Shown in pieces: positions 8,654 to 17,516 of a DNA stretch of 64,000 nt (position 1 is the stretch's first letter; the number at the start of each line of letters is the position of its first letter). The DNA is taken from the NCBI RefSeq assembly GCF_947501385.1, contig NZ_CANMVP010000006.1:118022-182021 (forward strand). The letters are read 5' to 3'. The notes under the pieces are model-generated. The model ran no database searches and had not been told where the DNA came from. It saw nothing but the letters and a program-made list of their open reading frames with translations. The stretch comes from an uncultured Polaribacter sp. GTDB lineage: Bacteria > Bacteroidota > Bacteroidia > Flavobacteriales > Flavobacteriaceae. The translations under genes were made by a program, and so were the position numbers.

Positions 8654-9813
8654 TAATAAGTAATTGTTTTATGAAAACTCAAATCTGTATCTGCTAAAAT
8701 ATCAGCAATTCTTTTGCCTGATTTTCCATCACCATACATGTTTTCTGAAGTAATATCTTTTGCTGCTAACCTATTGTTTATCGCTTCAATTATTTCACAT
8801 TTGTTGTAACTAGAATTGATAACATTATTTCCTCTTTGTCTTCTATTTTGACGGCTTCCAATGTTTACAACGGGAATCTTTAAATAAGAACATTCTCTGA
8901 TACCTACACTCGAATTCCCTATTAAGCATCTACTATTTATTAATAATTTTAAAAAGTCTTGAGGTTCCATGTTTTTGAAAAAATGAATATTTTCAGGTTT
9001 CTTTAATTCCCTAAATGTTCTAATACCATTCGAAGTACCATCTGAACCAGCATCTACATTTGGCCAAAACCAAAATGTTGGAATTCCTAATTCAAAAACC
9101 GCTTGTAAAGTTTGTTCTACATCTTTTCTTGCCGACGCATATTCTGTAGTTACAGGATGCTGCATAACTACAAGATACCCCTCTTTTTTCCAGTTTATAT
9201 TTGCACCAACACCACCATATTTTAAAATTGGATCAAAGTCTAATTTTGGATTTTTTTTAATTTCTGCTGCCAAATCTATAGATGGGCAACCGGTATTAAA
9301 AACTGTCTCAGGATGCTCTCCCATTTTTAGTACTCTCGCTTTAGCATTTTCTGAAGCAACCAAATGTAAATCTGCCAATTTTGTATTGGCATGACGTACT
9401 TTTTCATCAATATTTCCAGTAACTTCACCTCCTTGGATATGAATTAATGGGATATTTTGATAAGAAGCAGCAATACTTGTAGCAATGGTTTCAAAACGAT
9501 CTGCAATAGTAATTACTGCATCAGGCTTTAATCTATAAAAAACACTTGCCAACTCCATCACTGCTAAACCTGTTGTTTTTGCCATAGAGGTTGGGTTCTC
9601 TCCTTCTAAAACTGTAAAAACTTTTTCATCTATTTTAAAACCGTCTTTTTCAATAAAATCAACTGCATTTCCATACCTACCCAACAAAGCAGAACCAGTA
9701 ATTACTAGTTGTAACTCTAATTTTGAGTGATTTTTAATAGCTATTAATGCGGTTTTAATTCTACTATAGGAAGGTCTTGCCGTAACAACAATACATATTT
9801 TTTTTATTGACAT
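8653..9813 (-). CDS. neuC: UDP-N-acetylglucosamine 2-epimerase, hydrolysing
   Basis: 386 residues. NeuC-type enzymes release UDP and give free ManNAc, the substrate of NeuB. The protein has the epimerase fold with VTARPSYSRIKTAL at the N-terminus (instead of the WecB FGTRPE form), IADRFETIATSIAA, HIQGGEVTGNIDEKVRHANT and the C-terminal GNSSVGIRECSYLKIPVVNI. It lies 1 bp after neuB and overlaps neuA by 1 bp. The LegG-type enzyme of legionaminate synthesis belongs to the same family and is the alternative. The neuB-C-A trio without other Leg genes favours N-acetylneuraminate. Confidence 0.92.
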   Translation of the reverse strand: MSIKKICIVVTARPSYSRIKTALIAIKNHSKLELQLVITGSALLGRYGNAVDFIEKDGFKIDEKVFTVLEGENPTSMAKTTGLAVMELASVFYRLKPDAVITIADRFETIATSIAASYQNIPLIHIQGGEVTGNIDEKVRHANTKLADLHLVASENAKARVLKMGEHPETVFNTGCPSIDLAAEIKKNPKLDFDPILKYGGVGANINWKKEGYLVVMQHPVTTEYASARKDVEQTLQAVFELGIPTFWFWPNVDAGSDGTSNGIRTFRELKKPENIHFFKNMEPQDFLKLLINSRCLIGNSSVGIRECSYLKIPVVNIGSRQNRRQRGNNVINSSYNKCEIIEAINNRLAAKDITSENMYGDGKSGKRIADILADTDLSFHKTITY

Positions 9814-9814
9814 T

Positions 9815-10813
9815 TTATTCCGTTATATCCTTATAATTTAGAAAATCCCATTGGTGTAAATCTTTATTTAATTTTTTACCAATTATATGTTCATATTCAC
9901 TTGCCAAGATACCAAAACCTTTAGGTTTTTTAGTTTCTAAATCTAAAAAAGTAATGATATCTCCTTTTTTAAGGTTTTTATTTACAGCCAACGATTTTTC
10001 AAAAATTTGTTTTAAATCCGTAAATTCAGAATTATCATTTTTATCTATCGGGTTTTGCAACGCTAAATCTATGTTTCTAACTGCATTTACCAAATTGGTA
10101 GTTTCTTCAATTGTTAAAGACGATTTTGTATCTGGGCCAAACATTTCTTTATCGAAAACGACATGAAATTCTAAAATTTCTGCGCCTAGTGCCGTAGCTG
10201 CTATACAAGCTTCTATCGAGGAAGAATGATCTGAAAAACCAATGGGAACCTTGTACCTTTTTTTTAGCTCTTGAATGATATTGAGTCCAAATTGTTTTGG
10301 TTTTGTTGGATAGGCAGTTGTACATTGTAAAATGGCATACGCTACTTTTCTTGATTTTAAAAAAGCAACTGTTTTATCTAACTCAGCAAAAGAGCTCATC
10401 CCTGAAGAAATAATGACAGGTTTCCTTGTTTGAGCAATTTTTTCTAAAAGTACAAAGTTGTTAACTTCTCCTGAACCAACTTTATATTGCTTTACGCCTA
10501 CTTTTTCTAATAACTCTACAGCAGCATTACTAAAAGGAGAACTTAGAAACTCTAAACCGACTTCATCGCAATGTTGTTTGATCTCTTTCCATTGTTCTAA
10601 TGTAAATTCCATGCGTTTCCAATATTCCATTCTGGTAGTATCTTGTTTGGAGAATTGAATTCTAAATGGTTCATGAATGCTACTTTCTGCTTCAGCAATA
10701 TGTGTTTGAAACTTTATAGCATTACAACCCGTTTTTGCAACAGCATCTATATAAGCATGTGCCATTCCTAAACTACCGTCGTGTGCTTGAGCTATTTCCG
10801 CAATTATAAACAT
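9815..10813 (-). CDS. neuB: N-acetylneuraminate synthase family protein
   Basis: 332 residues. It condenses ManNAc (or a related hexose) with phosphoenolpyruvate to give a nonulosonic acid. The TIM-barrel part shows IIAEIAQAHDGSLGMA at the start, IKFQTH, LSSPFSNAAVELL, KVGSGEVNN, ISSGMSSFAEL and IGFSDHSSS, then EFHVVFDKEMFGPDTKSSLT. The C-terminal 60 residues (NKNLKKGDIIT onward) form the SAF/antifreeze-like domain that closes the active site of the dimer partner. It is slightly shorter than typical NeuB but all blocks are present. It overlaps the upstream glycosyltransferase gene by 1 bp (TAATG). Confidence 0.94.
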   Translation of the reverse strand: MFIIAEIAQAHDGSLGMAHAYIDAVAKTGCNAIKFQTHIAEAESSIHEPFRIQFSKQDTTRMEYWKRMEFTLEQWKEIKQHCDEVGLEFLSSPFSNAAVELLEKVGVKQYKVGSGEVNNFVLLEKIAQTRKPVIISSGMSSFAELDKTVAFLKSRKVAYAILQCTTAYPTKPKQFGLNIIQELKKRYKVPIGFSDHSSSIEACIAATALGAEILEFHVVFDKEMFGPDTKSSLTIEETTNLVNAVRNIDLALQNPIDKNDNSEFTDLKQIFEKSLAVNKNLKKGDIITFLDLETKKPKGFGILASEYEHIIGKKLNKDLHQWDFLNYKDITE

Positions 10814-11937
10814 TAGTTAAAGTTTTGTTTTGATTGATTTAAAATTTCTAAAAATCGAGATTTCCATGATTCAAAATTATATAAATAATTAAGATCAATA
10901 TTTTCTTTATTAAAGTTATAATTATTATTTAATACAAAACTTATTGACGCTGCCCAACTGTCAACCATATTAGGCTTATCTACTAAATAACCTAAGTTTC
11001 CATTATGCAAAATTTCACTTAGTGGATCTATATCTGATACAATACACTTTAATCCACTTTTTAAAGCCTCTGTTAAACTTAACGGGTGACCTTCATGACA
11101 AAGAGTGGAAAATAAAAAATAATCTGCTATCTGATAATATTTGGGAAGTAAATTATTTGGTATTCTTCCTAAATATTCGATATTATTTTTTTTTCCTTTT
11201 TGATTAACTCCGATGATTAATAATTCGATATTAGTATTTTCGGATGCTACTTTTTTCCAAGCATTCAAAATAATCTTTAACCCTTTTTTTGGTCTGTCTT
11301 GTGATACCCATAAAAAATAGTGTTTATTACTTTTAAAACCCAATTCATTTCTTAGTGCTAATTTTTCTTCATAAGAAACCTTTTTAAAATTAGGCTTAAT
11401 TCCATTTGGTAAAATGGCCACCTCAAAAGGTAACACATTAGATTTATCTAGTAAATTTTGGTAAGAAGTATTTGTTAAAAGCACCAATTTATCTAAAGAA
11501 AAGTTAGTTTGAATTTTAATTAAATCTATGTCAATAAAATAACCATGAAAAAAAAAGTTAATAAATATTCTGTCTCTTAAGTTTTCTTTACAAGCATAGT
11601 AATGTAATGCATTTAAAATACCTATATTGTCAATAACGTTTAGGACTAACTTATCTTCTTTTCTTAATATTTTCCTTATCGGATACCAATACTGTTTTTT
11701 TTCTAAATATCTGTTGCCTGCTATTTTAAACAGTATTTTTTCACAAAATTTAATAGAATTTTGGACTATAATATTTTTTGGCCGTTTTGATAAAAAATCT
11801 GGTTTAGGAGAAATAATATACTCAAAAATAGAATCGTTAACATCTATTAAATCTGTTAACATTAGATTCCAGCTTCCAATTTTATTACTTGGAATAGCTA
11901 TATGGGATATTAGAACTGATTTATATTTGTTATCCAT
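10813..11937 (-). CDS. Glycosyltransferase family 4
   Basis: 374-residue GT-B enzyme. The donor domain contains HYFLWVSQDRPKKGLKIIL, then GRIPNNLLPKYYQIADYFLF and the EX7E motif in HEGHPLSLTEALKSG (about 283-297). The N-terminal half has IDVNDSIFEYIISPKPDF and is poorly conserved, as is usual for acceptor domains. It is directly coupled to neuB (TAATG overlap). That makes it a candidate for using the sugar next to the nonulosonic acid, although GT4 enzymes are not known sialyltransferases. Specificity unknown. Confidence 0.88.
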   Translation of the reverse strand: MDNKYKSVLISHIAIPSNKIGSWNLMLTDLIDVNDSIFEYIISPKPDFLSKRPKNIIVQNSIKFCEKILFKIAGNRYLEKKQYWYPIRKILRKEDKLVLNVIDNIGILNALHYYACKENLRDRIFINFFFHGYFIDIDLIKIQTNFSLDKLVLLTNTSYQNLLDKSNVLPFEVAILPNGIKPNFKKVSYEEKLALRNELGFKSNKHYFLWVSQDRPKKGLKIILNAWKKVASENTNIELLIIGVNQKGKKNNIEYLGRIPNNLLPKYYQIADYFLFSTLCHEGHPLSLTEALKSGLKCIVSDIDPLSEILHNGNLGYLVDKPNMVDSWAASISFVLNNNYNFNKENIDLNYLYNFESWKSRFLEILNQSKQNFN

Positions 11938-11941
11938 ACGA

Positions 11942-13156
11942 CTATTTTAGAATAGATTTATAAGATTCTAAAATAGAATCACTTGAAAAGTATGCTTTTA
12001 ATTTTTTTAAAACGTCTTTTGCTTTATTAATTTCTGAAATATTATTAATTTTGTTAGATAATATATTCCTTATTTCCAATTTATTATCTTGTTCAGTTAA
12101 AAATGGATAATTTTCTCCTACCAATCTTGAAACTTCAGATTTCTTTGGGCTTAAAATAATTATAGGTTTTCCAGAGTTGATATAGTCTACAAATTTAGTT
12201 GGTAAAAATGGGTTTTCATTTCCATTTGATTCTATTAACAATAAGTAATCTGAGTTCTCTAATATATTTAAAGATTTTTGATAAGGAATTCTTTCTTTTA
12301 CAATTTTTATATTCTTAGCGTTTTTAAATTTTTTAATATCTGAATATACATTGCTATTAATACTTCCATAAAAGTTCACTGAAATATTATTTACATTTAA
12401 TTCACTAAAAATTTCTAAAAATAGTTTAGGATTTCTAGGTTTTAATAATGTACCTGTATGCGTTATACAAATCTTATCAGATTTTTGTTTAAAAAAATTA
12501 TTTTCAGTAACCTGTTCTACAGCATGTGGAATTATTCTAACTTTATGTTTATCAATTTTATAATCATTTAAATACCATGTGTACAACCTCTGTGACGGAA
12601 AGACAATATTATGAGAATAATCTAATGATTTTTGTAAGTTGCTGTATTTAAAATACTCTTTCCATCTTTTAACAGAATTATACGGTTCTGGATATGCACT
12701 TATTGGATAAGGGTCATGATATAAAGATGTAATTTTTTGAATATTTTTTCGCTTAAGACACTTTATAGCTTGGTGAGGAGTAAAACCTAAGCCACCACTC
12801 ATCAATATTAATTCATTATAATTATTAACATTAGCTTTTAAAAATTTTTTAATATTTTTTATTCTATTGAAATGATAGAAATCATTTCCTAAAAGGGTGT
12901 AAATAACTGCCTTTACTTTGCCAAAATAAATCAATACTTTTTGATAGCTTTTTATATTTTCTTTTGGATGTGTAAATAAATTACCATATTTATTCCAATC
13001 CTTTTTGATTCTTTCTGAAATAGAATCTAAAGTTAAAATATCTGCACCTGAATATCTTTGAGCAATAAGTTTGCACAAATTATAATTTACAATCGCACCA
13101 GAAGTTCTAATATCTCCTAATTCTTCAATAATAAAAAGAATTTTCTTGTTTTTCAC
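11942..13156 (-). CDS. Glycosyltransferase (GT-B fold)
   Basis: 404 residues with a GTG start 3 bp after the preceding stop; no upstream ATG is available in frame. The N-terminus (KILFIIEELGDIRTSGAIVN) looks like a GT4 acceptor loop. The C-terminal domain contains ICITHTGTLLKPRNPKLFLE, NSDYLLLIESNGNENPFLP and TKFVDYINSGKPIIIL. The usual EX7E motif is replaced by a less regular segment, so it belongs to a divergent GT-B group. It is in an unbroken gene series between two other transferases and probably acts in the same glycan pathway. Confidence 0.8.
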   Translation of the reverse strand: MKNKKILFIIEELGDIRTSGAIVNYNLCKLIAQRYSGADILTLDSISERIKKDWNKYGNLFTHPKENIKSYQKVLIYFGKVKAVIYTLLGNDFYHFNRIKNIKKFLKANVNNYNELILMSGGLGFTPHQAIKCLKRKNIQKITSLYHDPYPISAYPEPYNSVKRWKEYFKYSNLQKSLDYSHNIVFPSQRLYTWYLNDYKIDKHKVRIIPHAVEQVTENNFFKQKSDKICITHTGTLLKPRNPKLFLEIFSELNVNNISVNFYGSINSNVYSDIKKFKNAKNIKIVKERIPYQKSLNILENSDYLLLIESNGNENPFLPTKFVDYINSGKPIIILSPKKSEVSRLVGENYPFLTEQDNKLEIRNILSNKINNISEINKAKDVLKKLKAYFSSDSILESYKSILK

Positions 13157-13159
13157 AAA

Positions 13160-14176
13160 TTAATAATTTTTATTTTTCATTTCTAAAGTATGAAAATATA
13201 AATTTTTAATCTTTTTCCTTTTTAAGATTCTACTTATCGCTTTTCCTATTAAAATATTAATCTTTCTTAATTTATAAATTTTATCTAAGTTTTTATATAC
13301 ACTTCTTGAATTATTTAGCTGTAATAGATTGTATTTATTCTGCATCCATGATTCATAAGTATTTCCCATATGAAAAGCATAATTATCTAGAGTTGATAAT
13401 CTTAAGAACCCTAGATCTTCATTAGGCTTGTCTATAAATTTGTTTTCAACTCCTCCAACAATTTTATGTAGCGCAGGCGAATTTGATCCTAAATCAAAAA
13501 TTTCTCTTTTTAAGGTCGCAACAAAATGACCACAACCCATAACGGCTTTTCCTAAATTATTTTGAAGCGTTAAATATTTTTCTAAGTGAATCTTTTGGTA
13601 CAGTGTATAATTTAACTCCAAACTATCTTCAAACATTTTCATTTCACTTGGGTTTATTACATTCTCGAATTTTAACTTCCCTTTAAAAAAACCATAAAAC
13701 CAATTAGATGCTGTAAAATTGTTATATGCTTTACTAGAGGGAACTGGGCTAACCATACCTGCATATTTAAAATTATTAAACACTTTTTCTACCTCTTCTT
13801 GCCAATTCTGTTTAAATAGAACATCAGCATCTGCAATTGTAATTAGAGGTTCTAAATTTCCTTTTGTTGCAGCCAAAATTGCATTTATTTTACCTACATT
13901 TTCTTTTGAATGAAAAACTTGATCTATTTGAGATTCAGTAGCATAAAGATCATCTAAATAGTCTTTAACAGAAGTGTGTGAATTATTATTGTATAAAGTT
14001 ATTCTAGTTTGAAAATTTATCGATTTTAACAAAGAACCAATACATAGCTTTAAGATTTTTAAAGAGTCTTTAAAATACCCTTCTAAATTGGGTATGTAAA
14101 CAGGAATAACAATTCTATGGTAACTGGAAATAGCCAATTCTGTTTTAAATTTTTCGGGATTAATTCCTTTTCTCAT
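13160..14176 (-). CDS. Glycosyltransferase family 2-like (GT-A)
   Basis: 338 residues. The N-terminal third has RIVIPVYIPNLEGYF and TRITLYNNNSH, a GT-A first domain, then LITIADADVLFKQNW (about 115-129) with the DXD-type metal motif DAD. MGCGHFVATLKREIFD lies near residue 214. The C-terminus is strongly basic. The start ATG lies inside the 3' end of the epimerase gene (17-bp overlap), in another frame, which suggests translational coupling. It is probably a GT2-type transferase of the polysaccharide locus; substrate unknown. Confidence 0.83.
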   Translation of the reverse strand: MRKGINPEKFKTELAISSYHRIVIPVYIPNLEGYFKDSLKILKLCIGSLLKSINFQTRITLYNNNSHTSVKDYLDDLYATESQIDQVFHSKENVGKINAILAATKGNLEPLITIADADVLFKQNWQEEVEKVFNNFKYAGMVSPVPSSKAYNNFTASNWFYGFFKGKLKFENVINPSEMKMFEDSLELNYTLYQKIHLEKYLTLQNNLGKAVMGCGHFVATLKREIFDLGSNSPALHKIVGGVENKFIDKPNEDLGFLRLSTLDNYAFHMGNTYESWMQNKYNLLQLNNSRSVYKNLDKIYKLRKINILIGKAISRILKRKKIKNLYFHTLEMKNKNY

Positions 14177-15089
14177 AGTGATTTATCAATTTCTTAATTC
14201 CCTCTTCTAAAGTTATTAGATCTCTTTGTAAAACATTTTTCATTTTACGAATATCAGGGCATCTTCTTGTCATATCTCCTTCTTCTAAAGCTGGTAAATA
14301 CATAATTTCTGAGGTAGAATTTGTTATTTTAATAATTATTTTTGCCAACTCTAATATAGATACTTCAATATCATTACCAACATTTAATTCATCATTTATA
14401 TATTTTTCACTATTTAAAACTTTTACACATGTATCTATATTATCTTCTATATAACAAAAAGTTCTTGTTTGTGAACCTTCACCAAAGATTGTAATTGGTT
14501 TATTTTCTAATGCTAAATTTAAAAATTTTGGAATTACAAAATCTTCACTTTGATTTGGCCCATAAGTATTAAAAAAACGAAAAATAGTATAATCTAAATT
14601 ATACTCTTGTTTGTAAGATCTAAAGAAAGCTTCTCCTACATTTTTTACAATTGCATAGGGCAATCTAGAATTTAATGGTGTCGTTTTTTCATTTTGAGGT
14701 ATTTCAAAAGGTTCTCCATACACTTCAGATGAACTAGAGTAAAAAACTCTTTTAACTTTTGATAAACTAGATAATTCTAGAATATTTTTTATCCCGTCAA
14801 TATCGTTCAATACTTTCATTGGATTGTTTAAAGTTCTTTGAACTCCCACTAATGCAGCATAATGAAAAACATAATCAAAATTATATTTCTTAAACACAAT
14901 AGACAAATCGTTAACTATGTTTACATTCACATTAAAAAATATAACATTTTCCTTTATCGGAATTTTCTCTATGCTTCCCGTTAAGAGACTGTCTGCAATA
15001 ACAATAAAATTTTGAGGATCTTCGGATAGTTTTAATGCTAAAGAACTTCCTACATTTCCAGCACCCCCTGTTATTAAAAATTTTTTCAT
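14160..15089 (-). CDS. NAD-dependent epimerase/dehydratase (extended SDR)
   Basis: 309 residues. The Rossmann motif is ITGGAGNVGSSLALKL (residues 6-21). The active site is S/T plus YxxxK, seen as VFYSSSSEVYGEP and YAIVKNVGEAF (Tyr and Lys four residues apart). FRFFNTYGPNQ and GEGSQTRTFCYIED are sugar-nucleotide binding blocks shared by UDP-glucose 4-epimerases and UDP-glucuronate decarboxylases. It makes or modifies a sugar nucleotide for this locus in the cytoplasm. The exact reaction cannot be told from sequence alone. Confidence 0.88.
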   Translation of the reverse strand: MKKFLITGGAGNVGSSLALKLSEDPQNFIVIADSLLTGSIEKIPIKENVIFFNVNVNIVNDLSIVFKKYNFDYVFHYAALVGVQRTLNNPMKVLNDIDGIKNILELSSLSKVKRVFYSSSSEVYGEPFEIPQNEKTTPLNSRLPYAIVKNVGEAFFRSYKQEYNLDYTIFRFFNTYGPNQSEDFVIPKFLNLALENKPITIFGEGSQTRTFCYIEDNIDTCVKVLNSEKYINDELNVGNDIEVSILELAKIIIKITNSTSEIMYLPALEEGDMTRRCPDIRKMKNVLQRDLITLEEGIKKLINHYEKRN

Positions 15090-15092
15090 TTT

Positions 15093-16250
15093 TTATTTAT
15101 TTAGAACTTTCCTGACAGTTTCTTTATATAATTTTTGAATTAATTCTAATTTATGACTCTTAATATATTTTTCTTTTAAGCTTTCTGATATTATTTTTAT
15201 TTCGTTAGAATTTAAATTTAAAACAATATTCATACATTTTTCGAAAGAGGAATAATTATTTATATCAAACCAAAAATTATTTTTTGTCTCTTTTAATCTT
15301 TCTTCCATTGCACCTACCTTTGTGGAAATAATTATATTACCAGAGGCCATAGCCTCAACGCCAACTAATGGCCCAGATTCATAATGCGAGGCGATAATCA
15401 AACAATCATTTTTTTGATATTCAACATGCAGTTCTTCTTGTGCTAAAAAATTTAAAAAAAAAATTTTATCTTGATTCGAATATTTTGCTAATAATTCTTT
15501 TTTAAGTGGTCCATCTCCAACAATATTTAGTTTTATATCATCTTTAGGATATTTTATAAAAAATTTAATTAAATCATCTATGCCTTTTTCTTTTACTAAC
15601 CTACCTAAAAATAAAAAATTTTTTATTTTATTTTTAGGCTTTATTGTTATAAGTTTTTTTTCTATAAAACTAGCTTGATCTATTACCTCAAAATTATTTT
15701 TCTTTATTTTATTTGAATTACTGATCGAGTGGTGTATAAACATATCTACGTTTTCTAGTGATTGAAAATAATCATTAGGATTGATAGTACCTGTTGTCCT
15801 AAAAATAGTGGGTATTTGTAGTGTCTTTGTTGTTTTTAAAATATAATCTACATAATTAGATGAAAATTGTGCGTTTATAAAAACCAACTGGTATTTTTTT
15901 AGAATTAGATCTAATTCTTTAATGTATTTTCTATTAGACCCTAAGCTTTTATTAATTTTATTATTTAAATAAAAATAAGGCTCTTTTTTTAAATTATTTT
16001 TAAAATAACTTAAATAAGCGAAAAATCTAAAAATAAAATTCTTCTTAAATAGATTTTTTTTTAAGGAAAAAACAGTACCCTGTTTAAAATTTTTATTAAT
16101 AACAGCTTTTTTTGACATGTTACCTGTTGAACATATGTCTACAGAATGATCTTTCGAAAGGCAGTCTGCTATAAAAACAGACATTAATTCTCTTCCTCCA
16201 AATTCTGCAAAGGGACCGATTATCAAAATTTTATTATTTGCTTTTTTCAT
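15093..16250 (-). CDS. Glycosyltransferase family 4
   Basis: 385-residue GT-B enzyme. The acceptor loop is IGPFAEFGGRELMSVFIAD. The donor domain begins near NFLFLGRLVKEKGIDDLI (about 215), then LNIVGDGPLKKELL, and the EX7E motif is in YESGPLVGVEAMASG (about 302-316). The start ATG overlaps the stop of the upstream Wzt-like ATPase gene by 4 bp (ATGA), so this is the first glycosyltransferase after the exporter and may act early in chain assembly. Specificity unknown. Confidence 0.9.
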   Translation of the reverse strand: MKKANNKILIIGPFAEFGGRELMSVFIADCLSKDHSVDICSTGNMSKKAVINKNFKQGTVFSLKKNLFKKNFIFRFFAYLSYFKNNLKKEPYFYLNNKINKSLGSNRKYIKELDLILKKYQLVFINAQFSSNYVDYILKTTKTLQIPTIFRTTGTINPNDYFQSLENVDMFIHHSISNSNKIKKNNFEVIDQASFIEKKLITIKPKNKIKNFLFLGRLVKEKGIDDLIKFFIKYPKDDIKLNIVGDGPLKKELLAKYSNQDKIFFLNFLAQEELHVEYQKNDCLIIASHYESGPLVGVEAMASGNIIISTKVGAMEERLKETKNNFWFDINNYSSFEKCMNIVLNLNSNEIKIISESLKEKYIKSHKLELIQKLYKETVRKVLNK

Positions 16251-17515
16251 TTAACTTCAATATTTCTCCATTTAGGCTTTTCTAAAATAAAACCTTGATT
16301 TTTATTGATTTTAAAACCATTATCATAAAAATTATTATCATGTATATCTATAAATATTAGGTCTCTATTTATTTCAATATTTTCGTTTTTAGAACCGATA
16401 GCTAGCATTAATTTATATCTTCCTTGGATTAAGTTTAAGTTCATTATTTTACATTCGAGAATCTTTTCTGAATCAAAAATCCCGTTAAAACTTCTATCCA
16501 TATGAGTAGCTATAGAAAGAACTCTTCTCTGATCTTCATTTTCAAAACCAATAAAACAATAATCGATACTCCCATAAATATTAATTTTTTTAGTAAATTT
16601 TATTCTTAAAATCAGCTCATCTCCAATGTTTATTATTGGAATATTATCACTCTCTTGATTATAGACTTTTATCCATTCTATATACTTTGAATTCTCCAAA
16701 ACCGCTGATTGAGAACTGATTGATTTATTTAAGTATTCTGAAATAATTTCATCCGTTTGACCTTTAGCATAAACTAAACCATCATCAAGCATTATTGTTT
16801 TAGTACAAAGACTTCTAATCGCCCCCATATCATGACTCACAAACAACACCGTTCTTCCGTCTGTGTTAGAAATATCCTGCATTTTTCCAATGGCTTTCTT
16901 CTGGAATTCTGCATCACCAACAGCCAAAACTTCGTCTACTACCAAAATATCAGGTTCTAAATGTGCGGCAACAGCAAAAGCTAAGCGGACTTTCATTCCG
17001 CTAGAATACCGTTTTACGGGCGTATCTATATAGCGTTCACAACCAGAAAAAGAAACAATCTCATCTAATTTTGCTTGAATTTCTTTTTTTGTCATTCCTA
17101 AGATGGCACCGTTTAAAAAAATATTTTCCTTTCCTGTCATTTCTGGGTGAAAACCCGTACCCACCTCTAACAAAGAAGCAATTCTTCCGTTCGATTTTAT
17201 AGTACCCGTTGTAGGTCCTGTTACTTTAGATAAAATTTTTAATAATGTTGATTTTCCTGCGCCATTTTTACCGATGATCCCTAAAACCTCGCCTCTTTTT
17301 ACTTCAAAATTAATATCTTTTAAAGCCCAAACATATTCAGATTCACTTTTAGAGGCTCTATCATTAGATTCACCAATCTTTAAATAAGGGTCTTCTTTTC
17401 CTCTTATTCTAGCTAAAAAACGATTAAAATCATGACTAATAGTTCCTGTACCAACAGTTCCTAAACGATATTGCTTAGACAGATTTTCAACCTTTAAAAT
17501 TATGTCGTCTTTCAT
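16247..17515 (-). CDS. wzt: Polysaccharide ABC transporter ATP-binding protein (Wzt/TagH type)
   Basis: 422 residues. The ATPase domain has Walker A GKNGAGKST (residues 82-90), signature YSSGMKVRLAFAVA and Walker B ILVVDEVLAVGD, then the switch VLFVSHDMGAI. A long N-terminal insertion (residues 18-62) is typical of O-antigen and teichoic-acid exporters. From about residue 265 onward is an extra beta-rich domain like the cargo-binding C-terminal domain of Wzt proteins, which recognise the chain terminus. It lies 1 bp after its permease gene. Together they move the finished glycan across the inner membrane. Confidence 0.92.
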   Translation of the reverse strand: MKDDIILKVENLSKQYRLGTVGTGTISHDFNRFLARIRGKEDPYLKIGESNDRASKSESEYVWALKDINFEVKRGEVLGIIGKNGAGKSTLLKILSKVTGPTTGTIKSNGRIASLLEVGTGFHPEMTGKENIFLNGAILGMTKKEIQAKLDEIVSFSGCERYIDTPVKRYSSGMKVRLAFAVAAHLEPDILVVDEVLAVGDAEFQKKAIGKMQDISNTDGRTVLFVSHDMGAIRSLCTKTIMLDDGLVYAKGQTDEIISEYLNKSISSQSAVLENSKYIEWIKVYNQESDNIPIINIGDELILRIKFTKKINIYGSIDYCFIGFENEDQRRVLSIATHMDRSFNGIFDSEKILECKIMNLNLIQGRYKLMLAIGSKNENIEINRDLIFIDIHDNNFYDNGFKINKNQGFILEKPKWRNIEVK

Positions 17516-17516
17516 T

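Noticed and set aside
7955..10813. Assignment of the cassette to legionaminic or pseudaminic acid
   Set aside because: The required UDP-sugar dehydratase, aminotransferase and acetyltransferase genes are not in the window; N-acetylneuraminate is the simpler reading, though not proven.
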